A stretch of DNA of 64,000 bases from Rutpela maculata (GCA_936432065.2 OW386287.2:191331729-191395728), one strand, 5' to 3'. Shown: positions 11,364 through 23,592, numbered from the stretch's first letter. Numbers and translations are program-made. Notes: a model not told the origin generated them from the sequence alone.

Positions 11364-12250
11364 TTTTTTCTAATGAATTATGTGGAGAAACCTCTATTTT
11401 TTAAGTATATTTTTGAATTTTTTACTTATTGCTCAATAAAACGAAAATGGGGCAATTAGCCATAGGGAAGTACTTACAAAAAATGTTAGTTTTTCATTTC
11501 TACATCACATCGTCGAAAAATATACAGGGTGACCCATTTGAAAAAATGAGAGAATTCAATTTAAACAGTTCTTAACTGAAAAATAATTTCCCTGTACATT
11601 TTTAGGAAGTAAAAATGATTCAAAAACATTAATTAGATGTCTCGTAACCAGTATTCACATATATTTTTCTTAAACCCCATAATTGTGACTTTGGTGATTT
11701 TTTCAATATGCATCTGCAAATGGCATTATTTCAACAAAAAATATTCATCACATCCAAATGGTTGGGAGATAGTCAATAATAATATAGGAATGAATAGAGT
11801 CTAGAAAAGGCTTAAGAAAAGGTACTGATATGTACAGCATTCCATTAAAAGAAAGGCACTTGATCCTGTAATTTCGTCTTGGCGCGCCCTGTATATTCAA
11901 AAATAATTTCCGGTTACAGACTTTTTTATGTAGTTTACTTGTATTTTTTTAATTTCTAGCTATCGTAGAACTCGAAATATCGAAATCCGACGTACTATTG
12001 CCTCACCCTGTGTATTGTATATTTTTTTCATGATTATGTACTAGTTTAGTCAGCTGTTTATTACTTGGATGTAAAATTTTTACAATTTTAAAATTATTTT
12101 AAACCACATTTAAAACAATTTTTTACACTTCATTAATTAAACCAAGACATGAAGATGTGGGACTCGTGCTGCAGACGCATTTAAATATTTTTTTTTACGG
12201 TTAAACTAAACAGCAATAAAAATAAATATTGAATCAAACTTCCTTGATCT

Positions 12251-12630
12251 TTAAGGACAGAATTTTGCAGTAAGAGGGAAATATGCGTTTATTTTCGATT
12301 TAATATAAATATTTTAAAAACCAAACATAGTACAATTTTTAAAACTGTCTCAGATACTTGCAATTGTTCTATTTTTTTTATTGTAAATTTCTGTTGTACT
12401 TGAATATCGTAGTTTCTCAATGAAAATAGTTCCTAATTTCATTAATAAAGTATGGCATTTAACTATATACAAAATTTATGATAAAAACTGTACATGGTTG
12501 TATTCCTTAGAGCAATGGGAAGTACCTGAAACTATTTTAAAGATTATACCATTTATGATTTTTTAAATATTTATAATAAATAAAAAATAAACGCTTATTT
12601 CCCTCTCACTCTGCAAAATCCTATCCTTAA
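12251..12630. mobile_element. Inverted-repeat MITE related to the 41812-52725 element
   Basis: The left end TTAAGGACAGAATTTTGCAG pairs with the right end CTGCAAAATCCTATCCTTAA, and pairing continues for about 70 bp ('gggaaata..cgtttatttt'). The inner part (12480-12560) is an inverted match to 52610-52690, just inside the right end of the large element at 41812-52725. I infer that this 380-bp copy is an internal-deletion derivative of that element. Confidence 0.75.
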
Positions 12631-12840
12631 ACTTCACTTTTTGTCGCTATACCACCCTATTACCTTTAATAATCAAAGAGTTTCTCTCTTACTATATTTT
12701 AGAATGCTTCTTCGTATTTTTGTACGACATGTACTAGTTTATACATTTTTTATTAAAAAAGTGGCTTAGTAAAGTAATTTTGTTTCACACAGCAAACAAC
12801 AATACCAGAGGAACATACCCATAAAATTTGAGAAAAACAT

Positions 12841-14156
12841 TTACAAATTTACCAACATGTTGAAGTTAGCCAAATTTTGGCCAATTTTTTATTGCTTCCT
12901 AAAAATAAAAAAAAACCCAAGCATCTTGGAAATTTAGCTCAAAAAATTACACAGGCACACAAAAAAAAAAGTCGTGTGCTAGAAGGCAGACCTATATACC
13001 CCCATGCAATTTGACTCTCTGAACACGAATCCGATATCCGTTTTGCCCGATTGGCTCTTGCATTTTTGCTAACCTCAAAAAACACCTTAAAAAGGCCCGA
13101 AAAATCCCAAACAAGTAAATAAAAAGCTTAAATGAGCTGATCACTATATCTATACGAAATTTGGGGCGCTAAAACTGAATATGAGGTCAGAATTAACCGA
13201 TCAGTTAGGAATTTTGACATAACCTCAAAAAACACCTAAAAAAAATGCCCGAAAAATCCCAAACAAGTAAATAAAAGGCATACATGCACTGGTCACTATA
13301 TCTATTCGTAATTTGGGGCACTGAAACCGAATCCAAGGTCAGAATTTATGCGCGACGATCGAATATCTTGTAAAATCCATCTTTATGATGAAATCGTGCT
13401 CAAAACTGACTGAATCATAGCCCGAAATTGACTTTGCTCTACATAATATCTGAACATATAATTTCCGACGTATTTTCACGAGCTCAACAAAATACCGGAG
13501 TCAAAATTAAAGCGCGATCTGCAAACTTCATAGAGAAATATCATTTCAGCATTTTTGGGTACGTTTTCATCCTAAATATGGATTTTACAAGATATTCGAT
13601 CGTCGCGCATAAATTCTGACCTTGGATTCGGTTTCAGTGCCCCAACTTACGTATAGTGATCAGTTCGTGAAAGCTTCTTATTTACTTGTTTGGGATTTTC
13701 GGGCATTTTTTAGGTGTTTTTTGAGGTGATGTCAAAATTCTTAACTGATCGGCTAATTCTGACCCCATATTCAGTTTCAGCGTCCCAAATTACGTATAGA
13801 TATAGTGATCAGCTCATTTAAGCTTTTTATTTACTTGCTTCGGATTTTTCTGGCATTTTTAAGGTGTTTTTTGAGGTTAGCAAAAATGCAAGAGCCAATC
13901 GGGCAAAACGAACATCGGATTCGTGTTCAGCAGGTCAAAATGCATGGGAGTACATAGGTCTGCCTTTTAGCACTCGACTTTTATTTTTTTTTTGTGTGCC
14001 GGTGTTATTCAATAAAATGGAGGAAATTGAAAAGAGAGGAAAAACGGCTAAACTTGGATTACCTATATGAAAATGGTTATATTGGCAAAATCAAAATAAA
14101 AAATAAAAAATTGGCCAAATTTGGCTAACTTCAACATGCTGGTAAATTTGTAAATG
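12841..14156. repeat. Long inverted repeat with duplicated modules
   Basis: The left arm 12841-13380 and the right arm 13578-14156 are inverted copies, from 'ttacaaatttaccaacatgt' outside to 'atcttgtaaaatccat' at the loop. The spacer is about 200 bp. Each arm contains a module of about 200 bp twice ('cctcaaaaaacacct..cccgaaaaatcccaaacaagta..gatcactatatcta'). The frames 13428-13619 and 13864-14070 follow the repeat and are not taken as genes. It is probably a fold-back type transposon. Confidence 0.75.
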
Positions 14157-15615
14157 TGAATATTTGTATTCCTAACTTTTTCTGCACTGAAGTGAACTAA
14201 AAGATAATACATTTATAACTTATATCAAAGTCAGCTATTTTTTATGGGCCTGTGAATAGTTAGAGTCGCAAAAAATTAAGAGATAACTATATTATATTGT
14301 TACTTTTATATACTAATAAATATCAATAGCCATCAAAAATGGCAACACAAGAGAGTATTTTATAACCTCTTTAAAACCCATTTTAATTTTTCTTCCTAGC
14401 TTGTATGGTTTTCGAGCAATTCAATTTTTTCTATAGGCCGCCCGAAATAAATTTAAAATAAACGAAAATTCGCGCGCATTAAAAATTTTTTTCAATATCG
14501 ATTTTCTCGAAAACCATGGCATATACAACAAAATTACAATAGGACTTTTTTTTAGGAACTTAGCCAAGCTTTCTTTTTATGAGCAATTTTTTTATATCTT
14601 CAACGGTTAACGAGTCATCAGTAAAATAAGGCTTTTTTTACCGAAGAGGTGGTTTTGGGTGCGTCACCCAGAACGGATTTTTGTGGTTTTAACAGTTACT
14701 GAAGGAAAATCTCAGATAACATTTTTTGCGAGCTTCTGGTGTATTTTTTACTTTACCGACTGGAGTAAATGTCTAATAAACGAATTAAAGTATGCGAGTA
14801 GAAAAAAATATTTATCTTCAAGTTTCTCAGCCTTGATAAAAATATGTTTTTTTCTCCAATTTCGCAATTCCGAATTAAGGGGCAGAAAATTCTACGTAAT
14901 AATCTATTTTTCGTTTTTGTATACCCTTTAGTCGACCCCCTACCTTTAAAATGCATCCTACCGAGCACTAGATTCCCTGCAACATATAAAGGTAGTATCT
15001 CAAATGCAATTTACAATTGATTGTACTCTATATTTCCGTTAAAGCCAACTAGGTACCAATGATGAAATGAACATGTAAGAATAAGTCTGTAAACAATGGC
15101 GAATGAGTTCCATGTCAACGCACTCTAGAGGACGGGGCCTCTGACGGTGCTTGGAGGACTCTTGTCTCAACTCCAAGAGTTTGGTGAGGGCGCTCGTCCA
15201 TTGTGAACTTATGTTAATGCTCTTTGTGTGCCACTAAATATTGCACTCCTAAGCACTTTTCAGTTTGACTTCTTGCTTACTTTGAATATTCTGCTGAAAT
15301 GAAGTCTAAAATATATTTCCGAAGGGTTTTTTGTGCGTTATTTATTGCATCGATTAGGCTCTAGCTAGGTCTCAGAAATTGTATTTTTAGTAATGTGTAG
15401 GTATAATACAAACTAATTTGAATAATAATTTATTTTTCAGGGTTAGTTTGTAGAGACAATAATCAAATCTTATTTATATGTATTTTTCTATTGCTTATGG
15501 TATAAAATTTGTATAAGTAGCTAAATAAAGTATTTTAAAACAAATTCCCCCAATACAAAAGGTTTCTAAAAGGTATGAAGGTATGAAATAAAATTTCCTT
15601 AGTTTCATAATAGTA
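14157..15615. other. No feature recognised
   Basis: AT-rich sequence with a less AT-rich patch at 15090-15200 containing a short hairpin (CTTGGAG..CTCCAAG). No protein motif is recognised; the frames 14659-14931 and 14753-14968 overlap on opposite strands and look accidental. Confidence 0.45.
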
Positions 15616-15742
15616 TTTTATACAAGTGGCTAAAATGGTGTTTTTTTTACGAGTGGGGCGTTTATAGTACGAGCCGAAGGCGAGTTTTCAAACCACGCGG
15701 GTAAAAAAAACACATTTTAGTCTCAAGTTGTATACAAAATTT
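15616..15742. repeat. Long hairpin with GAGCCGAAGGCGAG centre (1)
   Basis: Arms of about 50 bp ('attttatacaagtggctaaaa' against its complement 'ttttagtctcaagttgtatac') surround a GC-richer core containing TAGTACGAGCCGAAGGCGAG. A close copy lies at 17660. Confidence 0.7.
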
Positions 15743-15850
15743 TTTGTATCGCCATTCGAAATCAGAAAACAATATAATTATGTAAAAATAGACTAAATTC
15801 TATTGATGTTTCCATAGAAACCAATAAGTTTTATATCACACTGTGAAATA

Positions 15851-15981
15851 ATAGTATATTATTCAACGAGCGGTAATGTAGGTAATAACTCACGCAAATG
15901 AAAGTTTACAGCACGAGCCGTAGGCGAGTGCTGTAATTCATCAAGTGAGTTATTACCATTACCGCAAGTTGAATACTATAC
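15851..15981. repeat. Long hairpin with GAGCCGTAGGCGAG centre (2)
   Basis: An imperfect palindrome whose arms include 'agtatatt.ttcaac', 'gcggtaatg' and 'taataactca'. The core CAGCACGAGCCGTAGGCGAG is related to the other hairpins of this type at 15616, 17660 and 23245. Confidence 0.7.
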
Positions 15982-17192
15982 TTTATCTACGATTATAACA
16001 ATAAATATTAAATTGAGAAAATTTTGTTTAAATTACTCAGTTTGTTAATTAATAAAATTAACTGTAAAATTTAATTTTTGTTCACCCTTTTATATTTGTT
16101 GTCTTCAAAGATTTAGTTACTTTTAAGCGGAGGTAGAATGTGATTTTTAATCGAAATAGTGCATAAACTGCTTGTAGACAAAAAATCAGCTTTGTAGATT
16201 AATATTACGCGGCGGAAAAGGCAAAACTTCTCCACGAACTGCAATAGCCCGGAGCGCATATTCGGCCAAAAGTCTTGTTTTTTATGTTAGAGCAGAAATT
16301 AAAAAAGCGTCGGAAAGCTCAATCAACTCTCTTTACATAAGCTGTCTACAAATTTTTCGAAAAAAACGATAATTATCGAGATATTCGAGGAAATGTAAGA
16401 AATTACACGTTTTCCTGTAGTGTAAATCTTAAAAAAATAATTTTTCTCAGAAACCTTTGTTTTGAAAGGCCAAGATTAACGGAGCGTCAAAGTAGTACAT
16501 GATATTAAGTGAACATCGTATATGAAATCGATTTTAGTTAATTACCGATTAATTACGGTGACAAAATGGAGAAATTTTACCGAAGAAAAAAATCCCGCCC
16601 CCTCTAATTCCTTCATTTTTGTCGGAATTCAAAAAATAAAAAAAGAGTTAGCAAATTTAATTCTATTTAAGTTAATTAGAGTAGCCAAGATTAAAAAGTT
16701 GCCAACTATAGAAGCTCAAAATTTGCGATTTTTTGCCGTACATGGCCAACATTTCAGTAGTTATCTCCGAAACGAAAAAAAAAAAAAAAATTCTGATAGT
16801 AGCAAAAGATTCGTAATGGAAAATACTCGTTTGACCTTGTTTTTTATTTCGAGCTAACTCCCACCGTTTCGAAGATATCTGCGAAAAATAACAAAAAACA
16901 GCTCGAAAAAATTGCGAAAACATGCAATCTTGACACGTTCATATTTTTCGAAAAACACCATTGGGACGGCCGTACGATGTCGCGACGTAAAGAGGAAGTC
17001 CTCCAGATAAACCTGATTGTAAATTGCACGGCGAAATTCGAAAATTCGGCTCAAATCAAAAGTAGCATTTTGTGACATTTCAGAAAAGCTTTATAGATAT
17101 TAACGCGAATAATCTGTCACTACCTCCCTGGCTCCACCTTCTTGTGTTGCGCGTTACGTCGATTGGACAGGCTATGAAGGTAAAGGTGATTG
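15982..17192. other. No feature recognised
   Basis: AT-rich, non-coding as far as can be seen. The opposing frames at 16522-17078 overlap on both strands and show no known motif. Confidence 0.45.
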
Positions 17193-17444
17193 CAGTGGCG
17201 GCGCTAGGGGGTGCTGGGGTGGGCGGGAGCCCACCCTGCAAATCCAAGCGCCAGTCGCTGCCCACCCTGCGCCGCCGCCGCTGACTTGAGGCATCACGCC
17301 ACATCTCTACGCTGCCGATGCAGGATAATAATAATATAAATGATAAATGTACACTTTGTTTTTTTGCTAACTTCGTCTATCGCTGTACCGCCCGCCCTTT
17401 GCCGGTATCCGCCCACCCATTTCAAAAGGCTAGCGGCCCTACTG
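17193..17444. mobile_element. hAT-type MITE with perfect 8-bp duplication
   Basis: This 252-bp element starts CAGTGGCGGCGCTAG and ends CTAGCGGCCCTACTG. It is flanked by an identical GGTGATTG at 17185-17192 and 17445-17452. The interior is GC-rich at both ends and AT-rich in the middle, with no open frame of its own. It is probably hAT, judged by the CAGTGGCG terminus and the 8-bp duplication. Confidence 0.88.
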
Positions 17445-17659
17445 GGTGATTGGCTCTGTATCTAGTGAGTTATAATAACTCACGCTGTTTGTTTATGGAT
17501 ACTATTAATTGATCAAAAGCAGTTCATTAATTAGTATATAACTTAATAAGAGTAGATAAAATGTCTTTATTTTACTCTTTTTTCCACTTGTCAATAATGA
17601 CATTGTTTTGATTCATGAAAAGTGTCAAATAAATGCCATTTTAGGATATGGCGTTACAA

Positions 17660-17800
17660 AATAGTATTTTATAATATAACAAGTGGCTAAAATTGTGTTT
17701 TTTTTACAATTGGGGCTTTTATAGTACGAGCCGAAGGCGAGTGCTATAAACCACACGAGTAAAAGAAAACACATTTTAGTCTCGAGTTATATACAAAATT
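17660..17800. repeat. Long hairpin with GAGCCGAAGGCGAG centre (3)
   Basis: A direct copy of the hairpin at 15616, with flanking similarity running on to about 17900 ('ttttttgtatcg', 'accaataagttttat'). A module with 'acttgtcaataatga.attgttttgattca' is duplicated at 17585 and 17945, on either side of it. Confidence 0.7.
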
Positions 17801-18587
17801 TTTTGTATCGTCATTCGAAATTAGAAAAAAATATATAATTTTATATAAATAGGCTAAATTCTATTGCTGTTTCTATAGGAACCAATAAGTTTTATTTCAC
17901 ACTGTGAAATAAAATTTCTTTATCTCACCCTTTCTTCTTTATTTTACACTTGTCAATAATGATATTGTTTTGATTCAGTGAAACCGTTAAATAAATGTCA
18001 TTTTAGTATATGGCGTTATGAGTGAAATGCTAATTAACGGACTTCAAAAAATGTTTCAATAAAAAACCGTCTGCGTCTTCAAAAACGGTCGCTAAAAATG
18101 ATAAAATAATAAAATAGATAAATAATAACACAGGACCACAAAATATTTTTGCGCAGTGCGCCGGGCTAGACCCAGTGTAGCATATGTTTTTGGGGTCTCT
18201 GAAACCGAATCTGAAACTTATTTTGCCCCATCACGTCAGGATTATAATTAAGAACGGTTATTTTAACCGACTTCATATTACGAGAATATTCTAAGATTTG
18301 GCGGACTCGCGGGTAATATCACTTAGTTCACAAACAGGGTATTATTTTTGTAGTAACATTCACATGGTGTCCAATATAAAGAGAATTTCACAATAGTTTC
18401 CTTCATTATGTAGAAGTTGAATAAATAAAAGAAGAAGCTACTAAAAAGGTTGAAGAAAATTTTTAAATCGAACCAACCGCTTTCAAAAAATCAAAAAATA
18501 TCTCTAAAAAGTAAGAAATAAAATTTCACTCAGTTTTACAAATATCTGTCTACCTTAGTGGAAAGTAGCAAGGAACTGTACCTTATT
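17801..18587. other. Repeat fragments, no gene
   Basis: Positions 18430-18587 match the left part of the 40798-41055 palindrome ('ctactaaaaa', 'tttcactcagttttacaaat', 'ggaactgtaccttatt'). The match resumes after the fold-back element at about 21964 ('attacctaatatcaatttgaa'), so that element is inserted in this repeat. 'ttttaaccgacttcat' at 18261 recurs near 39020 and 39090. Confidence 0.6.
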
Positions 18588-21500
18588 AGTCCGGTGATAT
18601 TAGGAAAATGTCTCGGAAAGTTTTGGGACAAGCCAAAAATTAGTCTACCCCCTACAGAATTTCCTCAGGAATCCGAAAAAAATAGTGTTGACCACTCAAA
18701 ATGGCGGCTTTAATTGTTATTCAACTTTTTGTAAACATAATGAATTTTGCAACTTGTTTGCTTATATCTTCGCTTCTAAAGGTCATAGAAAAACGTTCGA
18801 CCCGTCAATTTCTTCGCCATAGGTTCCCCTATAAGGTAGGTATATGCAAAGAACTAATTTTTGATTGTTAATAACATTTTATGGCAAAAAACTGAAAAAA
18901 TTGGATTTATCGATCCTCGAACTTTAAAGTACTGTAGAAACAAATATAAAATCTGCATTTTAACGATATTATGAGAAATAGTACATATTTTTACCTTTAA
19001 TGAAATGCACTTTGTTCCGTCGCCAAATATTAATTATTTTTTTTGCAATTAATTTATAAAAAAAAAAATTCAAACTGTTATACTAAAAGATCATATTAAT
19101 ATTTTACAGTTCTGTTTCGGCAAAAACATTGTATTTGACGTACATTTACATAATCAAAAAGAATATTGCAAAAGAATTTTAATTTGCGACTTTTTTACGC
19201 AAAAAATCAATTTTGCAACTTAAACAAATGTAAATAAATATCTCAGTGGATTTTGCATAAAATTTATTGCAACTAACGGCATTTTAATTGTCATAATAAA
19301 ACACGAATTTAGGAAAAAAAAAATGTTTGCTCTGATGAGCCGATGAGCCGAGATATGAAGATTTCACGTTTTTTGTGATTACGGCGAAATTTAAAAATAT
19401 TTTTACCTGAAAATTTAACTGAATATACCTCAGAGTGTGTGTTATCACTTACATGAAATGCCATGTATATATATCTAGATGGGCCATGGAAAAAAAACCG
19501 AGAAAATTGCATCCTTGGCGCTCGCGCTCAGACTAGAAGCCAGATCCCCTCCCCCTTTACTGCTAGTGGCGTACTTGGACAGTTTTAAAGCGGCGGCAGC
19601 TTCATTTCTCGTTTTCTCGGCTTCAGGAGTGGCTAGATGGACGTTTTTTTTTTAATTCAACTTATTTTTTTTCTCAGCTTTCCGATTATTCCATTATTTT
19701 TCAATCATTCAATTACGTTGCTTCATAAAATAAATATGTAAAGATTACATACAATTTATTTGATAAGAAATTGATGAGTGACTAGTTTTTACTCTTATTG
19801 TGGATAAAAAAAGGTATACATTTTGTATTTAAAAATTAATTTATTGAATGTACAAACTAAAGCTTATTTTTCTGTCCTCGTTTTTCTTTAGGGTGATTTC
19901 CTGTGTCGGACAAGCTGTCCGTTTCGTCTCGCATTTCTGCGTACAGACAATCATTGTCATCATCGTCATTATTTACATCAACATTTCCAATAACTTCCTA
20001 ATTTTCTTGCATTTCATTTAATTTAAACTGACAGACATCAATATTGATTTAATTTGTTTTAAACAGTGAAATAAACATCTAATTCATAACATAACAATAA
20101 TGCGTGATTGCTTAAATTCTAGAATATTTGTAAAATTGTAAAAAAAACGCTGCCCAAGGAATCACTACTTCTATCCAAGTCTCTCACAACGAAAAAAAAA
20201 ACCAATAAAACGATATGTCACATCGGTAGTGGGGGTAGGAATGGTGGTAGTGGGATGGATGAATTAAAAAACAAAATTGAGGCCATTGCTTCTTGTATCC
20301 ATACTAAATCACAATTTTATTTTTATCACCCCCTTTAATAATGGGGTGGGGGTGGTAACGGGGGTGGCTAATACCAAAACTTTTTTTGGGACCTTAGCTT
20401 CTCCTATTTATACTAAATACCAATTTTATCGAGTCTTACTTGCTTAATTTACCCATTTATACCCATTTCCCCCAACCCTTCAACGAAATAAGATCAAAAT
20501 ATAATCTTCCAGATCTCGTTAAAATACATACATGTAGCAAATTTCAAGTCAATATATTAAACGGTTCCAGAGTAATCGTGCGCACAAAAAAGTTACAGAC
20601 GGACCGACCGACAGAGCAACAGACTTTCTTACTCAAACTTAAAATCTCGACATTTCATAACATTCTAAGCCTATTTAAAAAATAAAATTTTTTACAATTT
20701 TGTTTTTGCGTTACTATACTTCCACTGGATGTGGAAATAATTATAAGATGTTTGATTAAAAACTACTGAAATTATTTTATCTATAATAATAAAATAATAA
20801 AGCCGCTGTATTACAAATTCTTTTTGCGGAGCAACGTAATTGAATAATTGAAAAATAATCGGAAAGCTGACAGAAAAATAAGTTGAATTAAAAAAAAAAC
20901 GTCCATCTAGCCACTTTTGAAGCCGAGAAAAAGAGAAATAAAGCTGCCGCCGGGGTAAAACTGTCCAAGTACGCCATTAGCAGTGAAGGGGGAGGGGAAT
21001 CTGGCGTCTAGCGTGAACGCGAGCATCAAGGATGCAATTTTCTCGATTTTTTTTTCCATGGCCCATCTAGATATATAGACATGGCACTTTTTGTAAGTGA
21101 TAACAGACACTCTGACGTATATTCAGTTAAATTTTCAAGTAAGAATATTTTCAAATTTCGCCGTAATCACAAAAAACGTGAAATCTTCATATCTCGGCTC
21201 CAAAGCATCGGAGCAAAAATTTTTTTTCTTAAATTCGTGTTTTTTTATGACAATTAAAATGCCGTTAGTTGCAATAAATTTTATTCAAAATCTACTGAGA
21301 TATTTACATTTGTTTAAGTTGCAAAATTGATATTTTGCGTAAAAAAGTCACAAATTAAAATTTTTTTGAAATATTCTTTTTGATTATGTAAATGTACGTC
21401 AAATGCAATGTTTGTACCGAAACAGAACTGTAAAATATTAATATGATCTTTTAGTATAACAGTTTGAATTTTTTTTTTATAAATTAATTGCAAAAAAAAA

Positions 21501-21963
21501 TAATTAATATTTTGTAACGGGACAAAGTGCATTTCATTAAGGGTAAAAATATGTACTACTTCTCATAATATCGTTAACATGCAGATTTTATATTTGGTTC
21601 TACAGTACTTCAAAGTTCGAGGATCGAGAAATTCAATTTTTTTAGTTTCTTGTCATAAAATGTAATTAACAATCAAAAATTCGTTCTTTGCATATACCTT
21701 CCTTATAGGGGAACCTGTAACGAAGAAACTGATGGGTCAAACGTTTTTATACGACCTTTAGAAGCGAAGATATAAGCAAACAAGTAAGTTGCAAAATTCA
21801 TTTTGTTTACAAAAAGTTGAATAACAATTAAAGCCGCCATTTTGAGTGGTCAACACTATTTTTTTCGGATTCCTGAGGAAATTCTGTAGGGGGTAGGCTA
21901 ATTTTTGGCTTGTCCCAAAACTTTCCGAGAAATCGTTATTTTTGAATCTAAAATCACCGGACT
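18588..21963. mobile_element. Fold-back element with inverted arms of about 1.1 kb
   Basis: The ends AGTCCGGTGAT and ATCACCGGACT are perfect inverted repeats. The left arm (about 18588-19730) and the right arm (about 20815-21963) then pair along their whole length at high identity; landmarks include 'cttgtcccaaaactttccgag' and the 'ctcaaaatggcggctt' block. The spacer contains an ACTTCC-family copy (20148-20738). The flanking repeat is continuous across the insertion ('ccttatt|acctaatatc'), which fixes the limits. The target duplication may be 3 bp (ATT). No transposase is seen. Confidence 0.85.
20148..20738 (-). mobile_element. ACTTCC-family repeat, copy 2
   Basis: Inverted relative to copy 1, starting 'cgctgcccaaggaatcacta' and ending 'acttccactggatgtggaaa'. 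The terminal motif at its 3' side has decayed. It lies in the spacer of the fold-back element. Confidence 0.75.
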
Positions 21964-22051
21964 ATATTACCTAATATCAATTTGAAATCGATGCAAAAAT
22001 ATCTAACATCAAAACTTGTTATTTATAGGTACCCAAAAAAATAGGTATTTC

Positions 22052-22364
22052 CAGAGGCGTAACTATGGTAGGGCAAACCGGGGCAGTGCCCCGGGGCCCC
22101 GGGAAATCAAGGCCCCCCCCAGCCGGCGCCTGTTTTTTTCGGATTTCTCTCCCCCGCTCATCAAAAAAATGTTGGGATGAAAAAAAATTTGTTGGGATGA
22201 AAAAACTTTTTTTTGAAAAAAAAAAAATTCGGATTTCTTCTTCCCGCTCATCAAAAAATGTTGCGATCAAAAAAATTTTTTTTTAGCTAGTAAGAGAATA
22301 ATATAATAGGTGGCCCCCAACAATTTTTTGCCTTGGGGCCCCATGACGTCTAGTTACGCCACTG
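22052..22364. mobile_element. hAT-type MITE, 313 bp
   Basis: The ends CAGAGGCGTAACTA and TAGTTACGCCACTG are imperfect inverted repeats. The flanks GGTATTTC (22044-22051) and GGTCTTTC (22365-22372) agree at 7 of 8. The sequence just inside is GC-rich (GGGGCCCC stretches at both ends); the middle is a twice-repeated 'ttcttcccgctcatcaaaaaa' phrase. Confidence 0.8.
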
Positions 22365-22839
22365 GGTCTTTCACCTTCATTAGAATTACGAAACTGACAT
22401 TATACAGGAGCAATACTTGCATCGAATACAGCAGACAGGCAGGGCCCCAATAACCACATAATTAGTCCCTTGAGATTAACCGGAAAAAGGCAAAAAACCC
22501 AAAGTTTGTTTGGATATTCCAAAGCACTCTAGACGAATGTCTTAAAATGTTAAAAAAAAAACTGAACATCGACTCAAAAATTCGCGAGTCTCATGGTAAA
22601 CTCAATGTTATCTTGAATCCAAATATGTAAAAATATACAGAGTGTTGCATTTAAAAATCGAAAGTTGAGCCCATTTCCGGGTAAATCGGTAATAGTCTCA
22701 TACCGTTTTTTATGTCCAAAAATCTACTCTTACAAGTAGTTTATGCACCCCAAATTTCAAATGGATAAGTTAAAAAATAAAGGAAAGGTAAGGGTGAGCC
22801 ACTGTGGCACCTGTGGCACCCGGTATAGATAGGATTAAA

Positions 22840-23120
22840 AAAAAATGTAAGGAGTGAGGATAATAACTCCACATTGTTTTAACATTTAAGAGAATGCCAT
22901 GATCTAGTTTATTGAAGGCCTTCGATAAGTCAGTATAGGTCACGTCAACTTAATATATATTGTGTTATACAACAGAGGTTTGTCACTGTTGATCTATGTA
23001 CAAAACCGTATGACTTGGAGTAAACTGCTTGCAGTCATGAGACTAAAGTGGTTCATGCAATACTATTTCAAGCACCTTAGCAAATCTAAGATAATAGTTA
23101 TTGGACGATAGTTTTCAATT
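22840..23120 (-). pseudogene. LINE reverse-transcriptase fragment
   Basis: On the - strand the segment gives ENYRPITII, then FAKVLEIVLHEPL, and after frame breaks VDVTYTDLSKAFNKLDHGIL. The last is RT motif A, with the catalytic Asp in TDLSKAF. The order and spacing fit the finger-to-palm region of a non-LTR RT, but stops interrupt it and nothing follows motif A. The clade is uncertain; the element is different from the LINE at 5880. Confidence 0.75.
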
Positions 23121-23244
23121 CATAAATATATATGAAAAACCGCTGCCCAAAGAATCACTACTTCCACATCCAGATTTTCTATCCAAGTCTCTCACAACGA
23201 AAAAATTTTGTATGTGGAAATAATTTTTTATGGAACTTTAGTAT

Positions 23245-23380
23245 AGTATTTTAAAGTATAAGTGGATATTAAGGTCTTTAAAACACGCGCGATTTTTCGA
23301 GCACGACGGCGCAGCCGGAGTGCTCGAAATAGAGCAAGTGTTTTAAAGACCAGTTATCCACGAATACTTTACGCTATTTT
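23245..23380. repeat. Long hairpin with GC-rich centre (4)
   Basis: The arms 'aaagtataagtggata' and 'ggtctttaaaacac' pair with 'gtgttttaaagacc' and 'tatccacgaatacttt'. The core CGAGCACGACGGCGCAGCCG resembles in style the GAGCCG..GGCGAG cores of the hairpins at 15616, 15851 and 17660. Confidence 0.7.
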
Positions 23381-23592
23381 TTTTATTGGTACACTTTGAA
23401 ATCATAAATACTGGTATCATTACTACAAAAAATGGAAATAAGAATTAAGAATGTAAAATGGTTGAATTCGTGATGTGACATCAGGATACCTGTCAGTGTC
23501 ATGAAAATGAGAAAACAAAAATTACTTTGCAATCTGTCACATAGGATTAATTATTGTCACTACAGTTGTCACTGATTGTATAATGCTTTAAA

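Larger units (their letters stand above)
8568..12010. mobile_element. Composite fold-back element with long inverted arms
   Basis: The ends CAGGGTTGTGCAATAGTCCG and CAGGGTGAGGCAATAGTACG (right end read in reverse complement) pair. The match then continues with divergence through arms of over 600 bp: left about 8568-9087 plus 10162-10260, right about 11370-12010. Shared blocks include 'gacgaaattacaggatcaag' and 'gactatctcccaacca'. The left arm is split by an insertion (9088-10161) and the centre by an ACTTCC-family copy (10697-11363). Between the arms lie two transposase C-termini facing opposite ways (10258-10480 and 10590-10694). I infer an inverted duplication of one transposon's 3' end. 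Confidence 0.75.

Noticed and set aside
16522..17078. Overlapping frames on both strands of 60-111 codons
   Set aside because: Low-complexity, Lys/Phe-rich translations with no recognised motif; expected by chance in AT-rich DNA.
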